Shown: one piece after another, positions 39,594 to 47,612 of the stretch
How positions within the stretch are numbered: the first letter of the stretch is position 1
Layout of the letters: each line of letters starts with the position of its first letter
Assembly: GCA_023432465.1 (NCBI GenBank)
Contig: JAEYUO010000069.1
Span: 1 to 53,214 of the forward strand
Reading direction: 5' to 3'
DNA: 53,214 nt
Origin: Planctomycetota bacterium
GTDB taxonomy: Bacteria > Planctomycetota > Phycisphaerae > Phycisphaerales > UBA1924
Position numbers and translations under genes: made by a program
Notes under the pieces: model-generated
What the model saw: the letters and a program-made list of their open reading frames with translations, nothing else
What the model was told of the DNA's origin: nothing
Database searches by the model: none

Positions 39594-40748
39594 TCATTCC
39601 GGGTTCACCGTCGCCCGATACACCGGCTTCCCGCCCTTCATCTGGACGATCACCGCCGCCTTCTTGGCATCGCGGTTCTCATCCATCGAGATCACGCCCG
39701 TCACGCCGCGGAAGTCCTTCGTCGCGGCCAGCGCGGCCTGCAGGTCCTTGCCATCGAGGCTCGGGGCACGCTTCATCGCCTCGGCCAGCACCTTCGCCGC
39801 GTCATACCCCAGCGCGGCAAGGCCGTCGGGGGTCTGCCCGTTGTAGGCCTCGCGATACTTGCTCACAAACGCCTGCACCTCTTCGGACGGTTGATCGGGG
39901 GCATAGTGGTTGGAGTAGTAGCAACCCTCGACCGCCTCCTTGCCGATCGCGGCAAGCTGCTCTGAGTCCCACCCGTCGCCGCCCAGCAGGGGGGCGGTGA
40001 TGCCGAGCTTGCGGGCCTGCAGGGCGATGTTCCCCGCCTCGGTGTAGTACCCGGGCACGAAGATCGCCTGCGCTCCTGACGCTTTGATGGTCGCGAGCTG
40101 CGCGCTGAAGTCCTGGTCGCCCGATGAATACGCCTGGTCGGCGACGATCGTCCCGCCCATGGCCTCAAAGTGCTTCTTGTACTCGTCGCGCAGGCCCTTG
40201 GAGTACGCCTGCGCCTGGTCATACAGGATCGCCGCCTTGTCGAGCTGCAGGTCCTCCCGCGTGAACTTCGCCACCGCAAACCCCTGGAACGGGTCGATGA
40301 AGCACACGCGGAAGACCATGTTGCGGCCCGCGGTCACTCCCGGGTTCGTGCTGCTGGGAGTCACCATCGGCACGCCATACTGCTGGCACACCGCGCCGCC
40401 CGCAAGCGACAGCGAACTGGCGACCTCGCCCAGCACCGCCGTCACCCGGTCGCTGGTCACCAGCCGCGTCACCGCGTTCCCCGCTTCCTTCGACTCGCCC
40501 TTGGTGTCGTAGGTGATGATCTCGATCTGCTTGCCGTTGATCCCGCCCGCCGCGTTGATCTCCCCGATCGCCAGGCGGATGCCGTTGTCGGTCGACTGCC
40601 CGAACGTCGCTTCCTTCCCGGTCATCGATGCGTAGTGGCCGACCTTGATCGTGTTGCTCGGCGGAGTCTGCTGGGGGCAGCCCGCCATGAGCAGCGCACC
40701 CGCGACCGCACCAATCCCCACCACCGTTTGCATCACGCCTCTGAGCAT
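39594..40748 (-). CDS. livJ: Branched-chain amino acid ABC transporter substrate-binding lipoprotein
   Basis: 384 residues from the ATG at 40748 (AGGAG eight bases upstream). A lipoprotein signal ends in ALLMAGC (lipobox), so the mature protein is tethered by its Cys. The two-lobed Leu/Ile/Val-binding fold (periplasmic binding protein type 1) is seen in VGHYASMTGKEATFGQSTDNGIRLAIGEINAAGGINGKQIEI and 'VTPSSTNPGVT' near the binding site. It captures a branched-chain amino acid or similar substrate for LivHMGF. It is the first gene of the operon. Confidence 0.92.
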   Translation of the reverse strand: MLRGVMQTVVGIGAVAGALLMAGCPQQTPPSNTIKVGHYASMTGKEATFGQSTDNGIRLAIGEINAAGGINGKQIEIITYDTKGESKEAGNAVTRLVTSDRVTAVLGEVASSLSLAGGAVCQQYGVPMVTPSSTNPGVTAGRNMVFRVCFIDPFQGFAVAKFTREDLQLDKAAILYDQAQAYSKGLRDEYKKHFEAMGGTIVADQAYSSGDQDFSAQLATIKASGAQAIFVPGYYTEAGNIALQARKLGITAPLLGGDGWDSEQLAAIGKEAVEGCYYSNHYAPDQPSEEVQAFVSKYREAYNGQTPDGLAALGYDAAKVLAEAMKRAPSLDGKDLQAALAATKDFRGVTGVISMDENRDAKKAAVIVQMKGGKPVYRATVNPE

Positions 40749-40844
40749 CGTTCGTTCTCCTGGTTCTCGTTGCCGTTGGAAGGGCATGGTACAACGCCGC
40801 GGCCGTGTTGTGGGGCGTGGTCGGGCACTTCGTTCGAGATTTGT

Positions 40845-41390
40845 TTAGTCGGCAGCCGCCACAATCCGACCGCCCGTCGCCGCTGCCACTTTCGCAGCGA
40901 GCTCCGCCACCTCGACCCGCGCCGATGCCCGCGACTTGCGCAGAGCCGATCGCATCGCCAGCGGGCAGAACGGCACCGTCAGCGGCATGTACCAGGCATA
41001 TGTGATCCACCACGGACGCGATGAGTACCAGTCCCAGTAGCTCCGGATCATCGAATCCGTCAGCCACCCGCCGGGCCATATCGTCAGCACCAGGATCACC
41101 GCGAACACCCAGGGGAACAGCGGCTTGAGCCGCGGCGGGTCGAATGCGATCCGGCTGCCCTCGCCCGAGGCGACCGCCCGGCCAACGAGCCGGGATTCAA
41201 ACGGAGCCCCGAAATCCATAATCTCAAACGCGATGCCACCGCCCTCGGCCTTCCCCCCGAAAAACCCCGGCAGCTTGCCCCGCCTCGCGGCGGAATCCAG
41301 CCGCTCCAGCACGGCCGCCGGCGCAGCCGGACACTCGATCTCCGGCAAGGCCGATTCGGCTGATATGTTTGCAGAGTGTTTGGTAGACAT
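40845..41390 (-). CDS. Small membrane protein, function unknown
   Basis: 181 residues from the ATG at 41390. An alpha/beta N-terminal half is followed by two transmembrane helices (about 95-115 and 135-155) and a C-terminal helix rich in Ala, Lys and Glu (KSRASARVEVAELAAKV). I recognise no family. The frame extends upstream to 42332 only as the antisense of other genes. It is divergent from the gene at 41487. Confidence 0.6.
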   Translation of the reverse strand: MSTKHSANISAESALPEIECPAAPAAVLERLDSAARRGKLPGFFGGKAEGGGIAFEIMDFGAPFESRLVGRAVASGEGSRIAFDPPRLKPLFPWVFAVILVLTIWPGGWLTDSMIRSYWDWYSSRPWWITYAWYMPLTVPFCPLAMRSALRKSRASARVEVAELAAKVAAATGGRIVAAAD

Positions 41391-41486
41391 GGGGTTCGGG
41401 TCGCAACGTCTGAAGTCCATGATCGGCGGCTGCGGCCCCCCTTCGCGAGCGGCGGCACGGAACTTGCCCACTACCGTTTCATATCC

Positions 41487-42020
41487 ATGCGGCAAGGCTC
41501 CGCCAAACCCGTGTTGCGTCTGGTCCACGCTGATGATGTCAGCGCGGCTCATCTGTCGCCACAACGCAACGCGCGGCCCGGCGCTCGCGATGCGGGCGAA
41601 CGACCGGGCGCAACGCGGTCGAGCGTCGCACGGGAAAACCATGCCGCGGCGGGAATGTCCGCCCTCGATGCCCGCTGGGTCTTCGCCACGCAGGTTGCCC
41701 GCGAGATCGAGCTCTCCGGCGCGCCCCGGGCGGGCGTGCTCGCGCCCGAGCGGCGGCGCAACCTCGTCAGGCTCGCCACCCGCCTCGGCCTGCGGCAGTT
41801 TGATGCCAACCTGGTGATCGCCATCGTTCAGGACGGCTGCCGTTCCGGCGATGGCGCGGGCGGCCCGCTGCCGCAGGAAGTCGGCGACCGCCTCGCCATG
41901 GTGCGCACCGCGGGGCCGAACTCCGAACTCGGCATGCGCGAGCTCGCGCTCTGGCTGATTGCGAGCGCGTGCCTGGCGGTCACGATCGGGCTGGCGCTGA
42001 CGAGGTGGATAGGCGGTTGA
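41487..42020 (+). CDS. Small C-terminally anchored protein, function unknown
   Basis: 177 residues from the ATG at 41487. The middle part 'DARWVFATQVAREIELSGAPRAGVLAPERRRNLVRLATRLGLRQFDANLVIAIVQDG' is helical and looks conserved; the C-terminus has one membrane helix (LWLIASACLAVTIGLAL) with almost nothing after it, so it would be tail-anchored. No ribosome site is visible. Function unknown. Confidence 0.6.
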   Translation: MRQGSAKPVLRLVHADDVSAAHLSPQRNARPGARDAGERPGATRSSVARENHAAAGMSALDARWVFATQVAREIELSGAPRAGVLAPERRRNLVRLATRLGLRQFDANLVIAIVQDGCRSGDGAGGPLPQEVGDRLAMVRTAGPNSELGMRELALWLIASACLAVTIGLALTRWIGG

Positions 42021-42042
42021 GCACCGCCTTCTCTCCGTCTGC

Positions 42043-43215
42043 TCACTCCCTCCCCGGCCACCCCTCCCGCAAGAACTGCCCGTCCTTGTGGAAGATCTCC
42101 CCATCCGCCTCGATCGTGCCCCCGCCCGATGATCCCAGCTGTGGCCGCAGGTCACACACCATGTCCCAGTGCAGGCCGGACTCGTTCGTGCTCCCGCTCT
42201 CTGGGTACCCCGCGCCCACCGCGGCGTGGAATGTGCCGCCGATCTTCTCATCAAACAGCGTGTTCTTCGTGAAGCCCTTGATGGAGTAATTCGTGCCGAT
42301 CGCGATCTCGCCCAGGTTCCGCGCGCCGGCATCCTGATCCAGCATTTTGATCAGGTACTCCTCGTTCTTCTTCGCGCTGGCATCGACGACGCGTCCCGCC
42401 TTGAACACAAGCCGCACGCCGTCCACCTCGCGCCCCTGATACACCGCAGGGAAGGTGTAGTTCACATGCCCATCGACGCCCGTCGGCCCGGCGAAGACCT
42501 CGCCATCGGGGAAGTTCTCGTGCCCGGCGCAGTTGATCCAGATCCCCTTGGAGACATCGACGCGCAGGTCCGTCCCATCGTGCCCGTCGGCCGCCGGCAC
42601 GCGGAACCTCAGGTTCTTCTTCCCCTGCAGATACTCGCGCACGCGCTCCTGCCGGATATGCACCTGCTCCCACGCCGCGACCGGGTCCGGCAGGTGCAGC
42701 AGGCCCGCCCTGAACACAAAGTCCTCATACTGCCGGAGCGACATCTCTGCATCCTGGGCTGCGCCCTGCGTCGGGTAGGCCGTGCCGCACCACCGCAGCC
42801 CGCCCGGCTCGTTCGCCTGTGCCTTGGCCGCTCGCTCCATGAACACCTTGAACCACGGCCTCCGCGCCGCCTGGTGTTTGGCGATCCGCCCGGCATCCAC
42901 CCCGCTCAGGTACCGGCTGTTTACCTCCGCCCAGAAGCCAAAGTGCACATCCACCGTCTGCACTCGGTGCAGATCCGCCGGGTTCATGAAGCTGATCTGT
43001 TCATCGCTCCCTTGCGAGAGCAGGAGTTCGTGCAGGTTCTCCGCCCGCGGCACCCAGTACGGGTTCCCGCCCACACGCAGCACCGCCTCGTACATCGCTT
43101 CGATCAGCGGCATCGCCACCGGCTCGGCCTGAATGCTCACCACATCGCCCTTCTTCACGCGGGCCGAGTAGCGGACGAGGACATCGGACAGCTTGTCAAG
43201 ACGCGGGTCGCGCAT
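42043..43215 (-). CDS. Aminopeptidase of family M29
   Basis: 390 residues from the ATG at 43215. M29 enzymes are metal-dependent (often Co2+ or Zn2+) exopeptidases that remove N-terminal residues. Segments with the metal ligands are seen: AGHENFPDGEVF (Glu), 'LGEIAIGTNYSIKGFTKNTLFDEKIGGTFHAAVGAGYPE' and 'NESGLHWDMVCDLR' (His and Asp). The N-terminal half holds the usual 'DVVSIQAEPVAMPLIEAMYEAVLRVGG'. There is no signal peptide, so it acts in the cytoplasm. The frame extends to 43275 but without support. Confidence 0.88.
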   Translation of the reverse strand: MRDPRLDKLSDVLVRYSARVKKGDVVSIQAEPVAMPLIEAMYEAVLRVGGNPYWVPRAENLHELLLSQGSDEQISFMNPADLHRVQTVDVHFGFWAEVNSRYLSGVDAGRIAKHQAARRPWFKVFMERAAKAQANEPGGLRWCGTAYPTQGAAQDAEMSLRQYEDFVFRAGLLHLPDPVAAWEQVHIRQERVREYLQGKKNLRFRVPAADGHDGTDLRVDVSKGIWINCAGHENFPDGEVFAGPTGVDGHVNYTFPAVYQGREVDGVRLVFKAGRVVDASAKKNEEYLIKMLDQDAGARNLGEIAIGTNYSIKGFTKNTLFDEKIGGTFHAAVGAGYPESGSTNESGLHWDMVCDLRPQLGSSGGGTIEADGEIFHKDGQFLREGWPGRE

Positions 43216-43321
43216 GGGGTCAACTCCAGCAGATTCACCGGGAAGCGAGGCTCCAAGCATACCCTGTTGACGCACTCCCCCTCACCTTCCGCCGGTTTCC
43301 CCCGGCTCGCGAGGATCCCCT

Positions 43322-43942
43322 ATGACCACCAGAGAACGTCTATTCGTGTATGGCGCGTTGCTCGCCTGCATCATCCTCGCCCTGCGGCCGCAGTTCGCCT
43401 CATCCGCCGCGGCATCGACCCGCGGCACACTCAACGCTGAGCCGGTCGCCGCCCGCATCGCCACCTGCGACATCTACGAGATTGTCGAGAAGCTGGTCAC
43501 CGGCGACCGCTTCGAAGGCCCCCGAAAGGCAGAAGAAGAACGCATCCGCCTGCGCATGAAGCCGCTGGAGGACGAGTTGATCGCCCTTGAGAACGAGCTC
43601 AAGGAAGCCGACCCCAAGGATGAAGCCGCGCAGGAGAAGGCCCGGACCTTCCAGCGCAAACGCACCGAGTTCGCCCTGCTCCGCAGCAAGTCCCAGCAGG
43701 ACTTCACCGACTTTGTCGCCAAGCAGTATGTCGAGGCGTTCGAAGAGGCCCGATCCTCCGCCGCGGCGATCTCCGAGCGGCTCGGCTACACCCACGTCAT
43801 CGCCTCGCGCACCTCCGAGAAGGAGATCAAGGCGACCGATCCGGAGCGGCTGATCGAGGCATTCCTCGGCCGGCCGATCACCGTCGCCCCCGAGGGCAGC
43901 GACATCACCGAGGATGTCAAGGAAGACCTGAAGCTGGATTGA
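43322..43942 (+). CDS. OmpH/Skp-family periplasmic chaperone-like protein
   Basis: 206 residues, with GAGGA six bases before the ATG. A membrane-anchor or signal segment lies at residues 6-31. The mature part has the Skp layout: a short strand (ARIATCDIYEIVEKL), a long charged coiled coil (about 70-150, ENELKEADPKDEAAQEKARTFQ) and a closing strand (YTHVIASRTSE). Skp escorts outer-membrane proteins through the periplasm. The usual neighbours (bamA, lpxD) are absent, so the role here may differ. Confidence 0.75.
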   Translation: MTTRERLFVYGALLACIILALRPQFASSAAASTRGTLNAEPVAARIATCDIYEIVEKLVTGDRFEGPRKAEEERIRLRMKPLEDELIALENELKEADPKDEAAQEKARTFQRKRTEFALLRSKSQQDFTDFVAKQYVEAFEEARSSAAAISERLGYTHVIASRTSEKEIKATDPERLIEAFLGRPITVAPEGSDITEDVKEDLKLD

Positions 43943-43957
43943 CGCGAAACACCTTGC

Positions 43958-43973
43958 CACCGAGATCTCGGTG
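43958..43973. repeat. Perfect 16-bp palindrome
   Basis: CACCGAGATCTCGGTG, between the convergent skp-like gene and lipB. It can fold as a six-bp stem with a GATC loop; a terminator role is possible but there is no T run. Confidence 0.5.
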
Positions 43974-43997
43974 CCCGTCGCGGTGAACTCGCTCTCG

Positions 43998-44026
43998 GAT
44001 CCGCATCTATCCGCGTTCATCCGCGG
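43998..44026. repeat. Short 10-bp-period repeat (ATCCGCN-type)
   Basis: Three tandem units of the form ATCCGC plus four bases. The same kind of repeat occurs twice at 49811-49884. It covers the last codons of lipB. Confidence 0.55.
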
Positions 44027-44783
44027 CGAGTTCTGCTTTCTCAGCCCGGGCCGCGGCCAGGCGCGATGACAGCGCCGCCGCAAGCACCTGCTTCACGCGC
44101 TCCATCTCCGGGCACCGTGCTCCCAGCAGCTCGCGCAGACTCGTCACCGGCCGCCCCGCCAGCCCGCACGGCACGATCAGCTTGAAGTGCTCGAGGTTGG
44201 TCGTGACATTCAGCGCAAGCCCGTGCAGCGACACCCACCGCCGCACCCGCACACCCATCGCGCAGATCTTCGCGGCTGGCTTCGCTTTGTCTTCTTGCAC
44301 TTCCACCTTCCCACTTCCCACTTCCGACATGGGCCTCACCCACACCCCCGTCGCGCCCACATCGCGCTCGGCGCGAACGCCGAACTCCGCCAGCGCATCG
44401 ATCACCGCATCCTCCAGCAGCCGCATGTAGTCGTGCAGCCGCAGCCGGTGCGCGTTCAGGTCGATGATCGGATACACGACCAGCTGCCCCGGTCCGTGAT
44501 ACGTGATATCCCCGCCCCGGTCCGTCTCCGCGACGGTCACGCCCTGCCCCGCGAGCATCTCCGGCGTTGCCAGCAGGTGCTGCCGCGCATCCTTCCGCTG
44601 GCTCACCGTGATCACCGGCGGGTCGTGCTCCACCAGCAGAATCCGCCCGGGCGCTTCCCCCGCCTCCGGGGTCTCCCGCAAAGCCAGCACCTCCGCGTGA
44701 TGCTCCTGCTGCACGGCATACGCCGCGGCGTACTCCATGCGGCCTAGGTCAATCACCGGCAATCGTGCGGTATTCGCGGCCAT
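44007..44783 (-). CDS. lipB: Lipoyl(octanoyl) transferase LipB
   Basis: 258 residues from the ATG at 44783. LipB moves octanoate from acyl carrier protein to lipoyl domains. Family segments: PVITVSQRKDARQHLL, RGGDITYHGPGQLVVYPII, the catalytic Lys region AAKICAMGVRVRRWVSLHGLALNV, and the catalytic Cys in IVPCGLAGRPVTSLRELLG. Between GVWVRP and the Lys region stand about 20 extra residues (SEVGSGKVEVQEDKAKP) of repetitive, purine-rich origin. No ribosome site; TACGAT (44795-44790, minus) ends six bases before the ATG. The frame upstream to 45098 (a poly-Lys run) is repeat DNA, not protein. lipA is not in the window. Confidence 0.92.
   Translation of the reverse strand: MAANTARLPVIDLGRMEYAAAYAVQQEHHAEVLALRETPEAGEAPGRILLVEHDPPVITVSQRKDARQHLLATPEMLAGQGVTVAETDRGGDITYHGPGQLVVYPIIDLNAHRLRLHDYMRLLEDAVIDALAEFGVRAERDVGATGVWVRPMSEVGSGKVEVQEDKAKPAAKICAMGVRVRRWVSLHGLALNVTTNLEHFKLIVPCGLAGRPVTSLRELLGARCPEMERVKQVLAAALSSRLAAARAEKAELAADERG
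44275..44336 (-). repeat. Repeat-like in-frame insertion in lipB
   Basis: On the minus strand this is GAAGTGGGAAGTGGGAAGGTGGAAGTG-like DNA, encoding SEVGSGKVEV inside an otherwise conserved region. It keeps the frame. Confidence 0.5.
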
Positions 44784-44836
44784 CGACGAATCGTAGTGCC
44801 TGTGGTACGCTGCACTCCGGCTCCGCCCTGCTTGCT

Positions 44837-44929
44837 CCGCTCCCGCAAGGGAGACCCGGCCGAAGGCGATGGACGGAACTGTCTTCTCAACCTCCCCCAA
44901 GAGGGAGGTGTCGCCGAAGGCGACGGAGG
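44837..44929. repeat. Two related 39-bp repeat units (REP-like)
   Basis: Units at 44837-44875 and 44891-44929 share CTCCC...GGGAG and a GCCGAAGGCGA core. Each can form two tiny hairpins. They occupy the spacer between lipB and the sugar isomerase gene. Confidence 0.6.
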
Positions 44930-44957
44930 GGGCTCCTGCCTTTGCTTCCTGTATCTC

Positions 44958-44984
44958 CTTCTTCTTCTTCTTCTTCTTCTTCTT
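44958..44984. repeat. (CTT)9 microsatellite
   Basis: Nine perfect CTT units lie 40 bases before the isomerase ATG. Slippage would change leader or promoter spacing. Only repeats and no further gene are seen in this 241-base spacer. Confidence 0.9.
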
Positions 44985-45024
44985 GCTCTCTCCCTCTTCC
45001 CGCTGTCCCTTCCCGGAACTCACC

Positions 45025-46065
<1,041 letters not shown>

Positions 46066-46070
46066 GTGAA

Positions 46071-46240
46071 GAGGAACACTGAGGAAACAGAGAAGAAGCA
46101 GAGTGAAGAACAGGCTGTGCAGAGTGTTTCGAGCGTGTCTGCCTTTGCTCTCCTGCCCTCGATTCCGCTCGCTTTCTCTCCTTCTTGTCCCGACTCTTCT
46201 CTGTTGATCTCTGCTTGCTCTGCTTCCTCTGTGTTCCTTC
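46071..46240. repeat. Imperfect inverted repeat in the spacer before the Gfo/Idh/MocA gene
   Basis: A 33-base arm at 46071-46103 (GAGGAACACTGAGGAAACAG...) is largely complementary to 46209-46240 (CTCTGCTTGCTCTGCTTCCT...). The right arm recurs in the same orientation at 47581-47606, after the gene. Confidence 0.6.
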
Positions 46241-46256
46241 CGAAACTGGACCGGCT

Positions 46257-47480
46257 ATGAACAAACTCAAAATGGGCATCATCGGCGGCGGCAAGGGCGC
46301 GTTCATCGGCGCGGTGCACCGCATGGCCGCCACGCTCGACGGCCGCGCCGAGCTTGTCGCCGGGTGCATGTCCAGCGACCCCGCCCGCGCGAGAGAATCC
46401 GGCCGCGAATCGCCGTGGGACCTCCCCGATGGCCGCAACTACGGCACCTGGCAGGAAATGCTGGAGAAAGAGCTCGCAAGACCCGTCAGCACCGATGCCA
46501 ACGCGCGCATCGACTTCGTATCCATCGTCACGCCCAACCACGCCCACGCCCCGATCGCCGGCGCGTTCTCCCGAGCGGGCTTCAATGTCATTTGCGACAA
46601 GCCCCTCTGCATGAGCACCGCCGAAGCCCGCGAACTCGCCGCGGCACAGAAACAAGGCGGCGGCATCTTCGCCGTCACGTACAACTATTCCGGCTATCCG
46701 ATGGTCAAGCAAGCCCGGCACATGGTGGCGAGCGGCGAACTCGGCGAGATCCGCAAGGTCATCGTCGAGTACAACCAGGGCTGGCTCGCCTCCAAGCTCG
46801 AACAGAGTGGGCAGAAGCAGGCCGACTGGCGCACCGACCCCAAGCGTGCAGGCATCGGCGGCGCGATCGGCGACATCGGCTCGCATGCCGAGCACCTGCT
46901 GCGCTACATCACCGGCCTCGACATCACCCACCTCTGCGCCGACCTCACCAGCTTCGTCCCCGGCCGCCAGCTCGACGACGATGCCAACCTGCTCCTGCGG
47001 CTCTCAAACGGCGCCCGCGGCATCCTCACCTGCTCCCAGGTCTGCATCGGCGGCGAGAACGATCTCCGCATCCGCATCTGGGGCACCAAGGCCGGTCTCG
47101 AGTGGCGGCAGGAAGAGCCCAACGCGCTGCACTTCCGCGCCGACGGAAAGCCCGAGCAGGTGCTCCGCCGCGGCAACGCGTATCTCTGCCCCGCCGCGCA
47201 GGCCGCGACGCGGATTCCCAGCGGCCACCCCGAGGCCTTCCTCGAAGCCTTCGCCAACGTCTACCGCGGCGCGTTCGAGGCGATCGCGGCGGCGAGCGGC
47301 GAGTCGCGAGGAGCGAGTGGAGCGAAGAGTGGGGGGCTTGGCGGTTCACCGAGCGCTGCCGCTCCCGTGCTCGACTACCCCACCCTCGAAGACGGCGCCC
47401 GCGGCGTGCACTTCATCGAGAAGACGGTGGAAAGCTCGCAGTCCGATCGCAAATGGGTCGATGCGAGGTTCGCGGTATAA
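46257..47480 (+). CDS. Gfo/Idh/MocA-family oxidoreductase
   Basis: 407 residues. The N-terminal Rossmann fold starts with KMGIIGGGKGAFIGAVHR (nucleotide-binding glycines), 'VSIVTPNHAHAPIAGAFSRAGFNVICDKPL' includes the conserved Lys of the family's EKP motif (here DKP), and the C-terminal alpha/beta domain has GGAIGDIGSHAEHLLRYITG (catalytic His region). The family oxidises or reduces sugars and inositols with NAD(P). Near the C-terminus about 24 residues (SGESRGASGAKSGGLGGS...) encoded by GAGCG-rich repeat DNA (47294-47369) break a conserved region. It lies downstream of the isomerase, probably in one pathway. Confidence 0.9.
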   Translation: MNKLKMGIIGGGKGAFIGAVHRMAATLDGRAELVAGCMSSDPARARESGRESPWDLPDGRNYGTWQEMLEKELARPVSTDANARIDFVSIVTPNHAHAPIAGAFSRAGFNVICDKPLCMSTAEARELAAAQKQGGGIFAVTYNYSGYPMVKQARHMVASGELGEIRKVIVEYNQGWLASKLEQSGQKQADWRTDPKRAGIGGAIGDIGSHAEHLLRYITGLDITHLCADLTSFVPGRQLDDDANLLLRLSNGARGILTCSQVCIGGENDLRIRIWGTKAGLEWRQEEPNALHFRADGKPEQVLRRGNAYLCPAAQAATRIPSGHPEAFLEAFANVYRGAFEAIAAASGESRGASGAKSGGLGGSPSAAAPVLDYPTLEDGARGVHFIEKTVESSQSDRKWVDARFAV

Positions 47481-47580
47481 ACACAGGACAGACACGAGCA
47501 GGACGTAGCCCAAGTCATCGCGACTTGACCACAGATCAAATGACCGCCTGAACCGGCTCGTTCCCCTCTGCTGCCCTCCG

Positions 47581-47606
47581 CTTGCTCTGCTTGCTCTGTG
47601 TTCCTC
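47581..47606. repeat. Second copy of the CTTGCTCTG repeat
   Basis: It matches 46213-46238 with about two mismatches in the same direction, so the Gfo/Idh/MocA gene is flanked by direct repeats. Confidence 0.6.
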
Positions 47607-47612
47607 CGCCGC

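Noticed and set aside
41391..42332. Upstream extension of the 181-aa membrane protein
   Set aside because: It is antisense to the gene at 41487-42020 and to the end of the aminopeptidase, and is not protein-like.
43958..43973. Palindrome as an intrinsic terminator
   Set aside because: The stem is short and has no adjacent T run in either direction, so it is listed only as a palindrome.
44837..44984. CRISPR-like tandem repeats
   Set aside because: Only two degenerate units and a microsatellite; no uniform repeats with unique spacers and no cas genes.
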